64,000 bases of DNA from Sulfuracidifex metallicus DSM 6482 = JCM 9184 (GCA_032834875.1 CP135238.1:688011-752010), one strand, 5' to 3'. Shown: positions 19,370-30,459, counted from the stretch's first letter. The notes: generated by a model not told the origin, from the sequence alone. Numbers and translations: made by a program.

Positions 19370-20691
19370 CTATAAGTACAGTTGAGGCAATATCTAAGGC
19401 AAAAAAGGAGCCTGAATGGATGACCAAGTTCAGACTTAAGAGCCTCGAACTCTTTGAGAAAATTCCCACACCAAATTGGTTGCCTGAAGTTCTTTCATCG
19501 CTGGACGTTTCAGCACTTGACATTTACGTGAAACCAGACGCGGAGCGTGTGGGAAGTTGGGATGAAGTACCCCAGGAGATAAAGAAGTATTATGATGCGT
19601 TGGGTATACCTCAAAGCGAGAAGGAGTTCCTAGGTGGTTTAGTTGCAGTATTTGAATCAGAGCCAATATATGCGAACGTGAAGAACGAGCTTTCCAAGAA
19701 GGGCGTCATTATGCTACCACCAGAGGAAGCGGTCCAGAAATATCCAGATATGATGAAGGAATATTTCATGAAAATATTCCCCGCATCGGATCACAAGTTT
19801 GCCGCTCTACATGGTGCCTTATGGAGCGGAGGGGTCTTCATGTACGTTCCCAAGGGCGTTCACATAAATACCCCAGTTGAAGGATTCTTCGTTATAGGCT
19901 CCGAAATGGAAGGTCAATTTGAACATACATTGTTAGTAGCTGACGAGAACTCGTCAGTTCACTTTATAGAAGGATGTAGTGCACCTTCAATGAAAAAGTA
20001 TTCCTTCCACGACGGAATGGTTGAGCTATTCGCAGCGAAGAACGCTAGGATAAAGTTTACGACGATCCAGAACTGGAGCAAGAACGTGATAAACTTCAAT
20101 AATAAGAGGGCTTGGGCCAACGAGAACTCAGTGGTTGAGTGGGTGGAAGGATCTCTAGGTTCAAAGTACAGTTTCGTGTATCCTTCAACAGTTCTAAGAG
20201 GGAAAGGCGCATCATCAACAAGTTTAGTCGTTACAATGGCCAGCGGGGAGGGTGAATGGAAGGATAGCGGTTCAAAGATGATTCATGCAGCTCCTAACAC
20301 CAAGAGCAAGGTCGTAAACAAGAACATAGGCTTCAATGGCGGAGTCAACATTTACAGAGGGTTGATAAGAGTAAATAAAGGAGCAATAGGTTCCAAGGCA
20401 TTTGTAAAGTGTGACTCCCTAATGCTAGATGATAAGACAAAGGCTTATACATTCCCACACAACCAAGTATTTGAGGAGGAAAGCGACGTGGGTCATGAAG
20501 CCCATACCTTTAGGATGAACGAGGATCAATTGTTCTATCTTATGTCAAGGGGAATAGATGAAAAGGAAGCCACGTCAATGCTAGTACTAGGATTTGTAGA
20601 TGAAATAATGAAGGAGTTACCGTTTGAATATGCTACCATGCTTAATAAGGTTATTAAACTGGAGCTAGATAAGTTGGGTGCAGTGGCATAA
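19351..20691 (+). CDS. sufB: Fe-S cluster assembly scaffold SufB
   Basis: The 446-residue scaffold subunit. It has the family blocks PEWMTKFRLKSL, GVFMYVPKGVHINTPVEGFF, FIEGCSAPS with the cluster-linked Cys, and the C-terminal GHEAHTFRMNEDQLFYLMSRGIDEKEA motif. The right-handed beta-helix core lies in the centre. Together with SufC and SufD it assembles Fe-S clusters in the cytoplasm; no SufS or SufE is nearby. Confidence 0.95.
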   Translation: MVQSGLTISTVEAISKAKKEPEWMTKFRLKSLELFEKIPTPNWLPEVLSSLDVSALDIYVKPDAERVGSWDEVPQEIKKYYDALGIPQSEKEFLGGLVAVFESEPIYANVKNELSKKGVIMLPPEEAVQKYPDMMKEYFMKIFPASDHKFAALHGALWSGGVFMYVPKGVHINTPVEGFFVIGSEMEGQFEHTLLVADENSSVHFIEGCSAPSMKKYSFHDGMVELFAAKNARIKFTTIQNWSKNVINFNNKRAWANENSVVEWVEGSLGSKYSFVYPSTVLRGKGASSTSLVVTMASGEGEWKDSGSKMIHAAPNTKSKVVNKNIGFNGGVNIYRGLIRVNKGAIGSKAFVKCDSLMLDDKTKAYTFPHNQVFEEESDVGHEAHTFRMNEDQLFYLMSRGIDEKEATSMLVLGFVDEIMKELPFEYATMLNKVIKLELDKLGAVA

Positions 20692-20693
20692 AC

Positions 20694-21818
20694 TTGACTC
20701 TCGCAGATCCAGATATTTTGAGAAAGTCACTAAGTCAGTTCAATAACCAAGCTGAAAGGGAGGATCTATTATCAGCTTACTACGCTATACCTTACCAAGC
20801 AATTCATGATTCTCCTACTATAAAGACGTATACCGAGTGGTCAACCTATGAAAGGTTAAACATAAGAAACGTAAACGTACCAAAGGTGGTGGAAGGATCA
20901 GAGATTATTATAGACGACGAAAAGATAATTCGTCCTTCACATGTTCAGGTTTCGGATTCAATGAAAGGTACGTTGTTCAGAAAGGACGACGGAAAGTTAG
21001 TTTCCCTTGCAATGGCTACAGCTAAGGTCATGAAAATAGAAAAATCAGGGAACTACGTTATAAGACATAAGGCATCCTCTGGACTTTCTCCAATTCACTT
21101 GATAATTAAATCATCTCCTAGAGACTTGTTGAATGTTACTTATCTGCTGGAAGTTAATGGCGAACCTGTACTTCCCTTGTCCCTGATTTCAATAGAGGCA
21201 GAGAAGGATAGCTCGGTCTCATTTTCAGGCGTGATTCTAGGCGGCAGAAATCCCAACTTTATCTCAGTAAAGGCTAACGTTAGGGGTTCCCTTAATACTA
21301 CTCTTTTCAGTACCGAGAGTTCTATGAGTCATGTTTCGTTGAAGACTAACGTAGATTCCAACGCAAAGAGCACGTTCTCAGCTTTGGCGTTGGGAACTGA
21401 ACGTGACAGAATAGACATGGTAACCGACGTGTCTCATGTAGGTGCAAAGAGCGTAAGCGACGGTAAGTTGAAGGGAATTACTGCGGATGAAGCTGAGATA
21501 TCCGTGAGAGGAATAGCGGAAATTAAAGAAGAGGCAACTGACAGTTCTACTTCTATAACTGGTAGAGCCATGATACTGTCTCCTTTCTCTCACGCTTCAG
21601 TGGTACCCATGTTAGAGGTTAAAACTGGAAGGGTAGTAATGGCTAAGCATTCAGCAGCCGTTTCTAAGATAAACGAGGATATGATATTTTATCTCAAGAG
21701 CAGGGGCTTGACTCAAAAAGAAGCTGAGGGAATGATAATAAGAGGTTTCATAGAAGATGAAGTCACGGACTTAATAAGGGACAAGATAGAGCAGATACTC
21801 TACCATCTAGGTTATTAA
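20694..21818 (+). CDS. sufD: Fe-S cluster assembly protein SufD
   Basis: A 374-residue SufB paralogue. The C-terminal half carries the shared beta-helix and the block KHSAAVSKINEDMIFYLKSRGLTQKEA, parallel to that of SufB. The apparent start is TTG, two bases after the sufB stop, with no ATG close by in frame, so translation is probably coupled to sufB. SufD stabilises the SufBCD complex and takes part in iron handling. Confidence 0.9.
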   Translation: MTLADPDILRKSLSQFNNQAEREDLLSAYYAIPYQAIHDSPTIKTYTEWSTYERLNIRNVNVPKVVEGSEIIIDDEKIIRPSHVQVSDSMKGTLFRKDDGKLVSLAMATAKVMKIEKSGNYVIRHKASSGLSPIHLIIKSSPRDLLNVTYLLEVNGEPVLPLSLISIEAEKDSSVSFSGVILGGRNPNFISVKANVRGSLNTTLFSTESSMSHVSLKTNVDSNAKSTFSALALGTERDRIDMVTDVSHVGAKSVSDGKLKGITADEAEISVRGIAEIKEEATDSSTSITGRAMILSPFSHASVVPMLEVKTGRVVMAKHSAAVSKINEDMIFYLKSRGLTQKEAEGMIIRGFIEDEVTDLIRDKIEQILYHLGY

Positions 21819-21900
21819 TAATTTCAATTTCGGTTAACTCTCCCTCCATTCTACGTTATATGAGTCTATTTTATAATATAATACCATTAGACCTTATCTT

Positions 21901-22098
21901 ATGAGAGTTGTTACAATAAAAATGGATGAGAGTTTACTATCCCTTTTAGATCTATACGCCGCCAACAAGCGATTATCAAGAAGTGAGATAATGAGGGAAG
22001 CCCTCATAATGTATTTGAGGGAAAATACCAAGCCGCTGGCGGGATTCGGACCCGCGACATCCGGCTCTCTTGAAGGGCTTACAAGGCCGGCGCTCTAG
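21901..22098 (+). CDS. ribbon-helix-helix (CopG/MetJ-type) DNA-binding protein
   Basis: A 65-residue protein. Residues 1-42 are a clear RHH domain: a strand (RVVTIKMDESLL), helix, the RLSRSEIMREAL turn and helix. Residues after about 43 are translated from the antisense of tRNA-Thr and read PLAGFGPATSG, which is not part of the fold. The gene therefore ends in the tRNA by 68 bases. Either this is its natural stop or an older 3' end was replaced by recombination at the tRNA. Such small proteins are usually autoregulators or antitoxins. Confidence 0.68.
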   Translation: MRVVTIKMDESLLSLLDLYAANKRLSRSEIMREALIMYLRENTKPLAGFGPATSGSLEGLTRPAL

Positions 22099-22118
22099 CC
22101 GGGCTGAGCTACAGCGGC
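22031..22118 (-). tRNA. tRNA-Thr (UGU) with anticodon-loop intron
   Basis: On the minus strand a complete cloverleaf can be drawn: acceptor GCCGCTG/CAGCGGC, D-arm GCTC...GAGC, anticodon stem CCGGC/GCCGG, and T-arm GCGGG with loop TCCGAAT. The anticodon is TGT. The anticodon loop contains 13 extra bases after position 37, with CTTG able to pair with CAAG in the intron, as in archaeal bulge-helix-bulge introns. CCA is not encoded. Confidence 0.92.
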
Positions 22119-22261
22119 ACTTGAGAATTATCTTGATAAAACTTAAAGTTTACTCGCCTTTTTCTGATCCTCTATATACCCTATATATTTCATATAGATA
22201 AAAATAGACTATGTAGGTAAAGTATATATCATGACAGTCGTATGTAAACGCAGAACCTAAT

Positions 22262-23761
22262 ATGGATAGAAATCCGTTTAAGAACGTTGATTCTTCAAAG
22301 TTATCGTTGAATCACATTAAGATATGGTATACCTCCGGTATGGGATTTTTCACTGATGCGTACGATCTTTTTATTATAGGCGCCATAATTGATACGCTCA
22401 TAAATGCCCACAAGTACGCTGGAATAAACATAGCAGGCTTCACCTCTTATTTGATTGGTCCAAACTCAGCCTTTTGGACTGGCTTGTTAGCATCTTCCGC
22501 AATAATAACTGCAATATTGGGGCAACTTCTCTTTGGATATTTAGGAGACAGAATAGGAAGAAAGACGGTTTACGGTGTTGAGGCGTCCCTTTTAGCTCTA
22601 GGAGCATTCTTGAGTGGCATTTCAATAAATCTTCCTATGTTAATACTTTTTAGGTCGATAATGGGAATAGGCATAGGAGGAGATTATCCTATATCTGCAA
22701 CGATAATGAGCGAGTATGCGAACGTCAAGGATCGCGGAAAGCTCATAGCATTAGTTTTTGCAAATCAAGGTCTAGGATCAGTTGCAGCAGTTGCTGTAGG
22801 TACTATATCAGCATTGTACCTACCTCCCGATATTGCTTGGAGAGTAATGGCAATTATAGGAGCCATACCTGCGGCGACTGTAATATACTTAAGGAGAAAG
22901 GTTCCGGAGACCCCAAGATATTCCTTATTGGCTAAGGGAGATGTTGAGACGGCAAAGAAGGCTGCGGCAGTTCTAGGAACTTCATTGGACACTTCCTCAG
23001 CGGTTACCTCAAGGAAGGTTCCATTCTCAGAGTTTATATCTAGGTACGGTAAGTTGCTGATTGGAACTGCAATAACTTGGACCATGCTGGATATGGCATT
23101 TTATGGCACAGGAGTGTACTCCGGTCCAATAGTTAGCTCGGTATTAGGGAGCACCTTCCCTCATCTGGCCAAGGGAGTGTACTTACCTCTTGGGGATTTC
23201 CAGGCTGATTTAGCAAAGGAAATATTTGATGGTGGAATACCATTCCTCGTGGGCTTCTTTGGATATTTCACTGCGGTGGCTTTGATGGATAAGCTAGGCA
23301 GGAAGCTGATACAAGTACAAGGTTTTGTCATGATGGCAGTTCTCTACGTAATAGTGAGCCTAGTTATGGTAGCAAGTGGTCCGAAAGTGACGGGTTTCAT
23401 GATCCCCACGTTAGCGGCATTTTCTTTATATGCACTGTCTTACTTCTTCATAGATTTCGGTCCTAATACTACAACGTTCGTGATTCCAGCTGAGGTATAT
23501 CCAGTAAGGTATAGGACTACAGGTCATGGAATATCTGCAGCATCGGGAAAAGTAGGAGCAGCCATATCCACGTATTTGTTCCCCACATTGTTACTAACTA
23601 TTGGAGTAAAGGAGATCCTTTTGATGTTAGCCGGGATAAGCGTGATAGGAGCGTTGTTGACACTGGCCTTCGTGAAAGAGCCAAAGAATAGGTCCTTGGA
23701 GGAGGTCTCTGAAGAAGAGTTGATCCCCTCAGAAGGTAGCGAAGTATCATCAGGAAAGTAA
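22262..23761 (+). CDS. MFS transporter, phosphate:proton symporter-like
   Basis: A 499-residue protein with about 12 membrane helices. The MFS signature GYLGDRIGRKTVYG follows helix 2, a related DKLGRKLIQ follows the central loop, and the N-terminal GMGFFTDAYDLFIIG and the GIGIGGDYPISATIMSEYA block are typical of the phosphate symporter (PHS) branch and its organic-acid relatives. The intracellular loop and C-terminus are charged. It probably imports phosphate or a carboxylate by proton symport. It lies next to tRNA-Thr and is the only intact gene before a decayed zone. Confidence 0.82.
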   Translation: MDRNPFKNVDSSKLSLNHIKIWYTSGMGFFTDAYDLFIIGAIIDTLINAHKYAGINIAGFTSYLIGPNSAFWTGLLASSAIITAILGQLLFGYLGDRIGRKTVYGVEASLLALGAFLSGISINLPMLILFRSIMGIGIGGDYPISATIMSEYANVKDRGKLIALVFANQGLGSVAAVAVGTISALYLPPDIAWRVMAIIGAIPAATVIYLRRKVPETPRYSLLAKGDVETAKKAAAVLGTSLDTSSAVTSRKVPFSEFISRYGKLLIGTAITWTMLDMAFYGTGVYSGPIVSSVLGSTFPHLAKGVYLPLGDFQADLAKEIFDGGIPFLVGFFGYFTAVALMDKLGRKLIQVQGFVMMAVLYVIVSLVMVASGPKVTGFMIPTLAAFSLYALSYFFIDFGPNTTTFVIPAEVYPVRYRTTGHGISAASGKVGAAISTYLFPTLLLTIGVKEILLMLAGISVIGALLTLAFVKEPKNRSLEEVSEEELIPSEGSEVSSGK

Positions 23762-23783
23762 GAAGTTTTTCCTAGAGAGAAAA

Positions 23784-23797
23784 TCTTTTTTCTTTTT
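23784..23797 (+). terminator. T-rich tract after the MFS gene
   Basis: Two runs of five or six T separated by one C begin 23 bases after the stop codon. Archaeal termination usually happens at such T tracts without a hairpin. The call rests on position and composition only. Confidence 0.35.
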
Positions 23798-23866
23798 ACC
23801 TGTAGTAATTTTACATTTTAGTTTTGTCTAATTATTATTGAGATTGTTATAACATTTTGAAGCCAG

Positions 23867-24520
23867 CTAGGTTCCTCTATTGACAAGCGCGAAAGGAAAT
23901 CTCTCCGTTTTATATGCTGAGTCCCAGAACATATATTCGAAAATTGAACCCATTCTGAATAATCTTATCATAGATTTCTCTTGTTCCTCATTAACCTCAA
24001 TATTTCTAACTAACTGAAGAACCTCTTGAACTCCTGTCTCGTAGTCCTCTCCAGAATAGTTTCTTATCCATCTATCATAAAGAGGATTTAGTGAACTTGT
24101 TAGATTTTCTCCTACCCTTAAGTAAATCCAATAGCAAGGCAGAACTGCTGCTATCCCTTCATAAAAAGGTCTGGAGTAAGTTATTGATGAAAGAAATGAG
24201 GTATACATAACGTTTGTGGGAGAAGGTTCAACTTGCAATTTTCCCCATAAAGAGAAGTAGTAATTGTGAAGTTTTTCCTCGTTTTTTTAAAAATGATTTA
24301 CATGGTCGGCTAAAATCGAGGAAGCTCTTTCATTTTATGCCTTAGCTGAAAGCAGGGATAGAACCCTTGAGAACTCTTTCAAATATTGATAATCCTGCTC
24401 TATATAGTATCTAAATTTCTCTTTTGGAAGATTTCCTTCTTTCATTTGGTTGAGGAATGGATGTTCAAGTATAGATTGAAATGCATCATCAGAATCTTTC
24501 CAAAGCTTTTGTGGATCCAA
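23867..24520 (-). pseudogene. tenA-like thiaminase II / TenA family, two frameshifts
   Basis: The N-terminal part (24520 to 24335) encodes LWKDSDDAFQSILEHPFL and YIEQDYQYLKEF, and the C-terminal part (24238 to 23867) encodes VEPSPTNVMYTSFL, VLPCYWIYLRVG, YDRWIRNYSGEDY and FRMGSIFEYMFWD, both characteristic of TenA. The bridge exists in other frames: an A-rich run near 24332 and a T7/A5 run near 24285 each carry a small indel. The intact enzyme would salvage thiamin breakdown products. With two lesions the gene is almost surely dead. Confidence 0.82.
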
Positions 24521-24717
24521 AAGTTATCACTGTTTTTTCTATTTCAAAGCTTAAAAGGAAAACTTTTTAGAAGGACTGAAAGAGATTTTTTGGTAAAGGC
24601 ATTCGCGACACAGTTGTTTGTATACAAATTAAGTACTATAATAAAGGCGAAGCCGTTTTTGAGAATTTCTTGTCTATCTGTCCTTATCATTTTTCTAACT
24701 ATCTTTGATATACTTCA

Positions 24718-25745
24718 CTAACTTATCTTCCTTGTTTTGAAGTAAAGGAGCGAGATTAATGGTAAAGAAACTCCTATTATTATCGATGCGGAGGTCAGTG
24801 TACCGTAGTATTCTATAAGGTATCCCGCTATGAAGATCGAGGTGAAAGGGGTCATCCCTATTGAAATTAATGAACTAATAGAGCTAGCGTATCCTACTAT
24901 CTCAGATGGTACAGAGGAATAGTCTACCATACTCTCATAATATGACAAAACGGACATGTTGTATCTTGTGAAAACTAACCCTAGAAAGAAGAAGAACGGT
25001 GAAAGGTGAAAGAGTGAAATTAAGATGACGACAACATAAAGAGGAAACGAATAGAAGAAGAAAAGAAAATAAGTGGAGACCTTATTTATTTTCCTAATTA
25101 CTCGTCTTACCGTGAAAATGGACAAAGCGTAGCACATCATAACCGTAAAAGTATAAATGGAATACGCCTGATATAGATCAGGGAAGTTTCTGAACACGCC
25201 GTAAAAATACATGGACTGTTCTGTGATTAGCGAGAAGATAAAAATCCCCATAAATGCTACATAGAAGAATCTCTTGTTTCCCTTTAGAAGGTTAACGTAC
25301 TTAGAAAGAGCCTCTTTGGTTAGCTTAAGCCTTGATGTTGGTTAGTGAAGTTAGAAGTTGGGGGTATGTGGTTGAAAAATGCTGCGACTCTAGAAATGAA
25401 AGAGAAGAGATGGTACATCCAGGAAAATCCTCGTTATTGAGATGGTCTTTTTCTCGTCTGTTTTCCCGTAAGTAAATGAAGAGAGACTCATAAGTTCCAG
25501 CCAGATAGGAGCCGAAAAAGGAGATTAATATAACTACAAAAGTCAAAGGGGTAATCGGGAAGAGAACTAATGTGCCTATCAGTAAGTAGAGAAGCGAAGT
25601 GGTCATAAGTAAGAATGCCCTAGCTTTCTTCAGTTTTGATATGGTAAAGGAAGAACTTAATATTTTATGATGTAAGAAAAAAGAGGCTATGAAGTCTCCT
25701 ATAATACCTAAAAAGAATGGCTCTATGATACCTTGTCTATGAAAA
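24718..25745 (-). pseudogene. MFS transporter, degraded
   Basis: The frame from 25251 to 24718 encodes about five membrane helices of an MFS C-terminal half. Upstream, short frames (25606 to 25325 and farther to about 25745) encode more helices such as TTSLLYLLIGTLVLFPITP and a central loop ending in LTKEALSKYVN, but stops and shifts separate them. No continuous gene of 12 helices can be assembled. Substrate unknown. Confidence 0.7.
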
Positions 25746-25759
25746 GAATTGGAATTAAG

Positions 25760-27512
25760 TTAGTAGAACGATGTCTTGCTTCCTTGTTCTCATGATGTCT
25801 GCGTTCTCTAGGTCTTTCTGTAGAGGGCAGATATTGTTCTGTTATTGTTTAAATCGTATCACATTTGTCTTTTCGTTGTTTCTAGGTCGTTCTCCTTATT
25901 TTCCCTATAATCACGGTCGCTGTATAAGTCCAGTCATTGTAGGGAGGTGGTTAGGTTGGGTTTGAGATACACCCGATCGTGTATTTGAGCAGGTTTGCTT
26001 CATGTTTGTTTTTTTAATTGTTGTAACTGATTCTTCTTTTTTTAATTTTTTTGTGTTGGAGGATGATTACTAATAAAGGTAATTAAATGTTCCTAGTCGT
26101 CATGTATCTCTAATAATCTCTTTATGAATTTTTATTTATTGATGTAAATGATTTTGTTTGTGAATAGTGAGTTTGTTGTTAAAGTGGAATAATTGTATAA
26201 AAGTGGGCCGTCGTCAATTCGGACTTATGGAGTCTTCGTCCTAAGGTGTTTCTTTTGCCCTAGTTCCGGTTTTGACCTTTCTAGAGTCAATCCGTATCCG
26301 TTAGTAGTCATATCCGAGAACAGTTGGAAGTCGTATATTCTACTTAGCTTATTTGTAAACTGGATAAAATACTTTTATGATAGGAGAGGCTCTCTCGTGG
26401 TTAACTTGTTTTCTGCTTGTTTTCAGTAGTTGTTTCTATTGCTTGTTTGGTAATTTTTATGAATTTTATTAATTGAGTTTTAGGGTTTATTAAAAAATTC
26501 CTTTAAGAATGAAACTCTCTAAGAAAATAGATACACCTGACATTCTTTGTATTTTTTATATCGAGTACCTTAAGCTACTGGCTTCTTACACTCTCAATTT
26601 CCATTTCCTTTCATTTCTAGCTTGTTTTTTATTTCGGATCCTAGTTCTGGTAATTCTTTTTTTTTGAATTTTGGTTTTATTGAAGTTGTTTTGTGGTGTA
26701 TAGGAGTTTTATTTGGTGTAGAAATTTTTTTACTAAGTTTAAATTCGGTTTTTGTAGTTTAATTTTGAAAGTAAAGTAAACGAATTTGTTTTAATGTTGT
26801 TTTAAAAGATGAAGATAAATAAAATAATGCATAATATAGGCGAAATAACCTTAAGATATTGCTGTATCTTTATCAAGATATTTTAGATATTTATTTTAAA
26901 AGAGATGGAATTCCCAATTCTAACTTGACACTAGATTTGAGAAACCAGAGAAAAAATGTAGTTGCTTTACTTATATTTAATTTTAAGATAATTTTAAAAA
27001 AAAAGTTTCCAAGTAACGGTAAAAAATACGGCGAACACTTCACGGGTAAACAACAATGTTACAAATCAAAGCGAAAAATAACATGATACTTACGATCAGA
27101 AGATGACTGAAAGTTCTTAAACAGTCCAAGGGCTTCTTAATATCTATTTTGCCTAGATGTTTCTGTAACGATGCATATTTGTGTAATGGCGTGTTCTTCG
27201 AGTTGTGTGTGTTTAGGAGATATATAGGTTGTTTTGAATGGGTATGTTTAGATAAAAATAAAGTTAATTTAAAATTTTTCTTTGTTCTTTTTCGTTTCCT
27301 TAATTATATAAAATAAGAGAAAAAGAATTAATTAGTAGCCTTTCTTACGTGTTGGAATATTGGGATATGTATCATGTGGCGTCTAATGGAGAGAAAAAGT
27401 AAAGATTTTTTATCTTTTGTTCCCCATTAAATATTTTATTGAAATATAAGAAACTATTATATAGTAAAATAGGATAAATTTATAATTAAATGTTTGTTAT
27501 GCTGTAAATATA
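25760..27512. other. long AT-rich region without an intact gene
   Basis: About 1.75 kb with no credible coding sequence. Open frames here are short, low in charged residues and unlike any family I know. The plus strand has stretches that are rich in T and G and almost free of C (about 26010-26190 and 26640-26810). The frame at 26193-26429 and the one at 26859-27086 look accidental. The region is best read as decayed DNA between two broken transporter genes. Confidence 0.55.
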
Positions 27513-28690
27513 TCAATCAACTCTATATAACTTTTTATAATTTAGCATAATTATAGAAGGTATTATTACAAAAAGTGAAATAATGAATATAGCTTTAGGA
27601 AAGACGCTTATCCAAATATAGAGGGCAATTACGGGAGAACATATTGATAATAATGTCGACAAAGAGTCTATTAATGACATTGCTAAATTAGCCGTTTTCA
27701 TCTTAGAAATAAGGTTAACTTCAGGTATATTGTCCCTGGCTATAAATAGTGTCCCAATGAAGTTTACTAATACAAATAAGATTGGAGAATTTACCAAATA
27801 AAGTAAGGAGTAAGTTATAGCGGCAGAAACTCTTGTTATCATCAAACTACTGATATCCCCTAACTTATTTGATAAAAGGTTTGATGGAAACGCAGCCAAA
27901 CTTATCGCAACAGCCTCAGTACTAAACATTATCCCTTACTCTAATAAGCTTCCTTTAATTATCTCCGTAAAATATAAAGGAATATATAAAAAACTTGTCA
28001 TAAAAATAAATCTAATTATAGCTAACAATAAAGGTAAAGTTAAAGTTTTCTTATCTTTTATTAAATTTATATAAGTTCTGATATCTTTTATCTTATCTGA
28101 TCTAATATTAGATACTATAGAGCTTATGTTTAATATAATAAAAAGAAGGATAATTATTATAACTAATATTAAAATAAGTCATTGTAACTTTGGTATAGGA
28201 ATTATGGGGCTCAGAAGGTGGCTATTGTGAAATAGGCTTCTCGTTCTTCTTGTTGCAATTATAGTTCTATTAAGGGTTCTCGCTAAAGCAATATATGTAA
28301 AGGCTGATAAAATTAAGAAAGTATTGTAAAACTGAAAAGTCTCTTTGTTTAACGAAAATATTAATATCTTAGGGATGACGAAATCAGCTTTCCGGCTCAT
28401 AGCCCAATGGTAGAAATTAAAATAATTAATGAAATTTGAGATATATTAAATTGTAAATAAATCCCTAAATAAGGTTGTATAATAGTATCAAACATTCTTG
28501 TGGCAATAACTCCCAGAATGGAAGGTAACATATACAATTTAACTTCTTTATTTAAGATAAAAAATTTATTAAATTTAACCAATTTTCTCAGCTTAGATTT
28601 TATGTAATTCCCATTTATATTTTTATATTTTAGTTTTCCAAATAACTCCAGCAGTAATATCACATACATACATAATTTTACCATCTTCAC
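27513..28690 (-). pseudogene. second degraded MFS transporter
   Basis: Minus-strand pieces in different frames follow one another: 28690-28397 (MLPSILGVIATRMFDTIIQP), 28400-28179, a segment between about 28090 and 27940 encoding a loop and the helix LPLLLAIIRFIFMTSFLYIP, and 27929-27513 with four helices. Order and hydrophobic pattern fit one MFS-like protein broken by at least three frameshifts. It is more AT-rich than the transporter at 22262 and is not a copy of it. Confidence 0.65.
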
Positions 28691-29711
28691 TAAATCTTAC
28701 AACCTGGCTCTCTAGGAAACTGATAGAGTTCTTACTTGGTTCTTTCTTCTTTCCTCCTCTAAATTTCTTTTAATAAGCAGTTTTATTTCTACGATATCCA
28801 AATTTCGATCAATGTTTATTATAAATTACCTATGCTTTCATTTAATAGGACTTTTTTGCTAGATGTTCTCCTCTCGGAAGCGGGATAGATTTCACCGTTC
28901 TGAGTCCATACCTGTACGCTACTTCCCATTTGTTGATCATTAGTTTATTTCTTGTGTAAATAATTAATTATTTCTCTTCTTACTAATTTTACTATTCCAC
29001 TTTCAACTTGGGTATTGAAGTTGGTATTATTGATATGAAGTGTTTTTTTATCTTTGTTGTGTTATGGTTATTTTTTGGTAAATGGTGGTGTATTTGTAAA
29101 GGTTGTTTTTTTTTGGTTTTTTTGTTGTTTGTGTTTTGGTCTTTGGTGTGTCAAGCATGTATTTCTAACTCCATACTTATCAATATAAATATTAGTAATA
29201 TAAACTAATAAATATTTGTATATATATTTAATAAAATTAAATAGATCTATGAAACCAGTTAGGCGATTCAGGGATCCTTTCCGATTTGTATTTCACGAAT
29301 AAAACAGATATAAAAAAGTAAACTGTTCAGCGCAAACCCCTACCTTGTCGACGCTATAATATTCAATTAAAATTGTTACAAATCTTTAAATAAACTGAAT
29401 TCGCAATGGACACACGAATCGCTCAGCCAGTTAATCTACTTATATATTATTATATTATTAATAATATCACTAAGCTATTCATCTTTCAAGGTAAATTAGA
29501 TTTTTCTTCTTAATTAAAATTATTTATATTAAAAGTATGAATACTAATATAAAAATATTAGTATAATTAATTTTTACTTTTATTTATCTCTTTTTATTTA
29601 TAAATCTATTACAGCTATATCTTAGGAAAATTTATATTTTAGTTACTACTATATATTTATACTAAGCTATAAAATTTCTCAATTTAGGCTATTGAAAACT
29701 AATTTAATAAG
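28691..29711. other. AT-rich region without an intact gene
   Basis: No intact gene in about 1 kb. A minus-strand stretch near 28940-28845 can be read as WEVAYRYGLRTVKSIPLPRG, which looks like a coding remnant of unknown origin. From 29010 to 29160 the plus strand is built almost only of T and G. The rest is AT-rich. The frame at 29008-29208 is hydrophobic only because of this skew and is not called as a gene. Confidence 0.5.
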
Positions 29712-29801
29712 TGCCGCCACGGGGATTTGAACCCCGGACAACCGGATATCCCCTCTGGATCGTATGAGTCCGGCGCTCTAGCCGGGCTGAGCTACGGCGG
29801 C
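29712..29801 (-). tRNA. tRNA-Met (CAU) with anticodon-loop intron
   Basis: On the minus strand: acceptor GCCGCCG paired to TGGCGGC, D-arm GCTC...GAGC, anticodon stem CCGGA/TCCGG, T-arm CGGGG with loop TTCAAAT. The anticodon is CAT and about 15 extra bases follow position 37. The G1:C72 pair argues against an initiator. Elongator Met is the most likely identity; an Ile tRNA with a modified CAT anticodon cannot be fully excluded. Confidence 0.87.
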
Positions 29802-29851
29802 AGTTTCATTCTATCCCGCGTAGATAAAAAATTTACTTTTATGTTTATACT

Positions 29852-30394
29852 CTATTGAGTCGTTTTCCCCTCCATTCTAACTTTCTCAGGGAAATGTGAC
29901 ATAAACTTCTTTACCTTGGGACTTATCACGACCCTGCAGTAAGGCTGATTTGGATGTCTCTCGAAATAATGATGATGATACTCCTCGGCCTCATAGAAGG
30001 CATCGAAAGGCTTCAGTTCAGTTACAACCTTCTTGCCCAGTCTACCCTCAATCTTCTTTATCATTTCCTCTGATATTTTTTTCTGTTCCTCACTGTGATA
30101 TAGGATTATAGATCTGTACTGTGATCCCACATCATTACCTTGTCTGTTAGGTGTTGTTGGATCATGTATATCAAAGAAAATTTCCAGTATGTCCATGAAT
30201 GTTATAATTGAAGGATCAAAGGTTATTTGAACCACCTCTGCGTGACCCGTATTGTCGCTGCATACTTCCTCGTACGTGGGATTCTTTACGTTACCTCCCG
30301 CATAACCAGGTCTGACGTCAACGACACCGTTTACCCTAGAGAAAACTGCTTCAAGACACCAGAAACATCCTCCTCCTAAAGTAGCTTTTTCCAT
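29852..30394 (-). CDS. msrA: peptide-methionine (S)-S-oxide reductase
   Basis: Repairs oxidised methionine in proteins. The catalytic motif [12 protein letters not shown] stands at the start, followed by [29 protein letters not shown], the [10 protein letters not shown] motif and [17 protein letters not shown]. From the ATG at 30394 it has 180 residues, typical of MsrA. An in-frame ATG six codons earlier is possible. No recycling Cys-rich tail is present. Confidence 0.94.
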   Translation of the reverse strand: MEKATLGGGCFWCLEAVFSRVNGVVDVRPGYAGGNVKNPTYEEVCSDNTGHAEVVQITFDPSIITFMDILEIFFDIHDPTTPNRQGNDVGSQYRSIILYHSEEQKKISEEMIKKIEGRLGKKVVTELKPFDAFYEAEEYHHHYFERHPNQPYCRVVISPKVKKFMSHFPEKVRMEGKTTQ

Positions 30395-30459
30395 GTATAA
30401 AATTGAGTTCAAGTATCTTTAAATAAGCATTAGAAAAAATTTTGAACTATTCCTTTTCA

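Noticed and set aside
26193-26429. 78-residue open frame
   Set aside because: No domain, odd composition, in a C-poor decayed zone; no matching promoter or ribosome site.
29008-29208. 66-residue hydrophobic open frame
   Set aside because: Produced by a T/G-only tract (Phe, Leu, Val, Trp, Cys runs). No start signal, no family.
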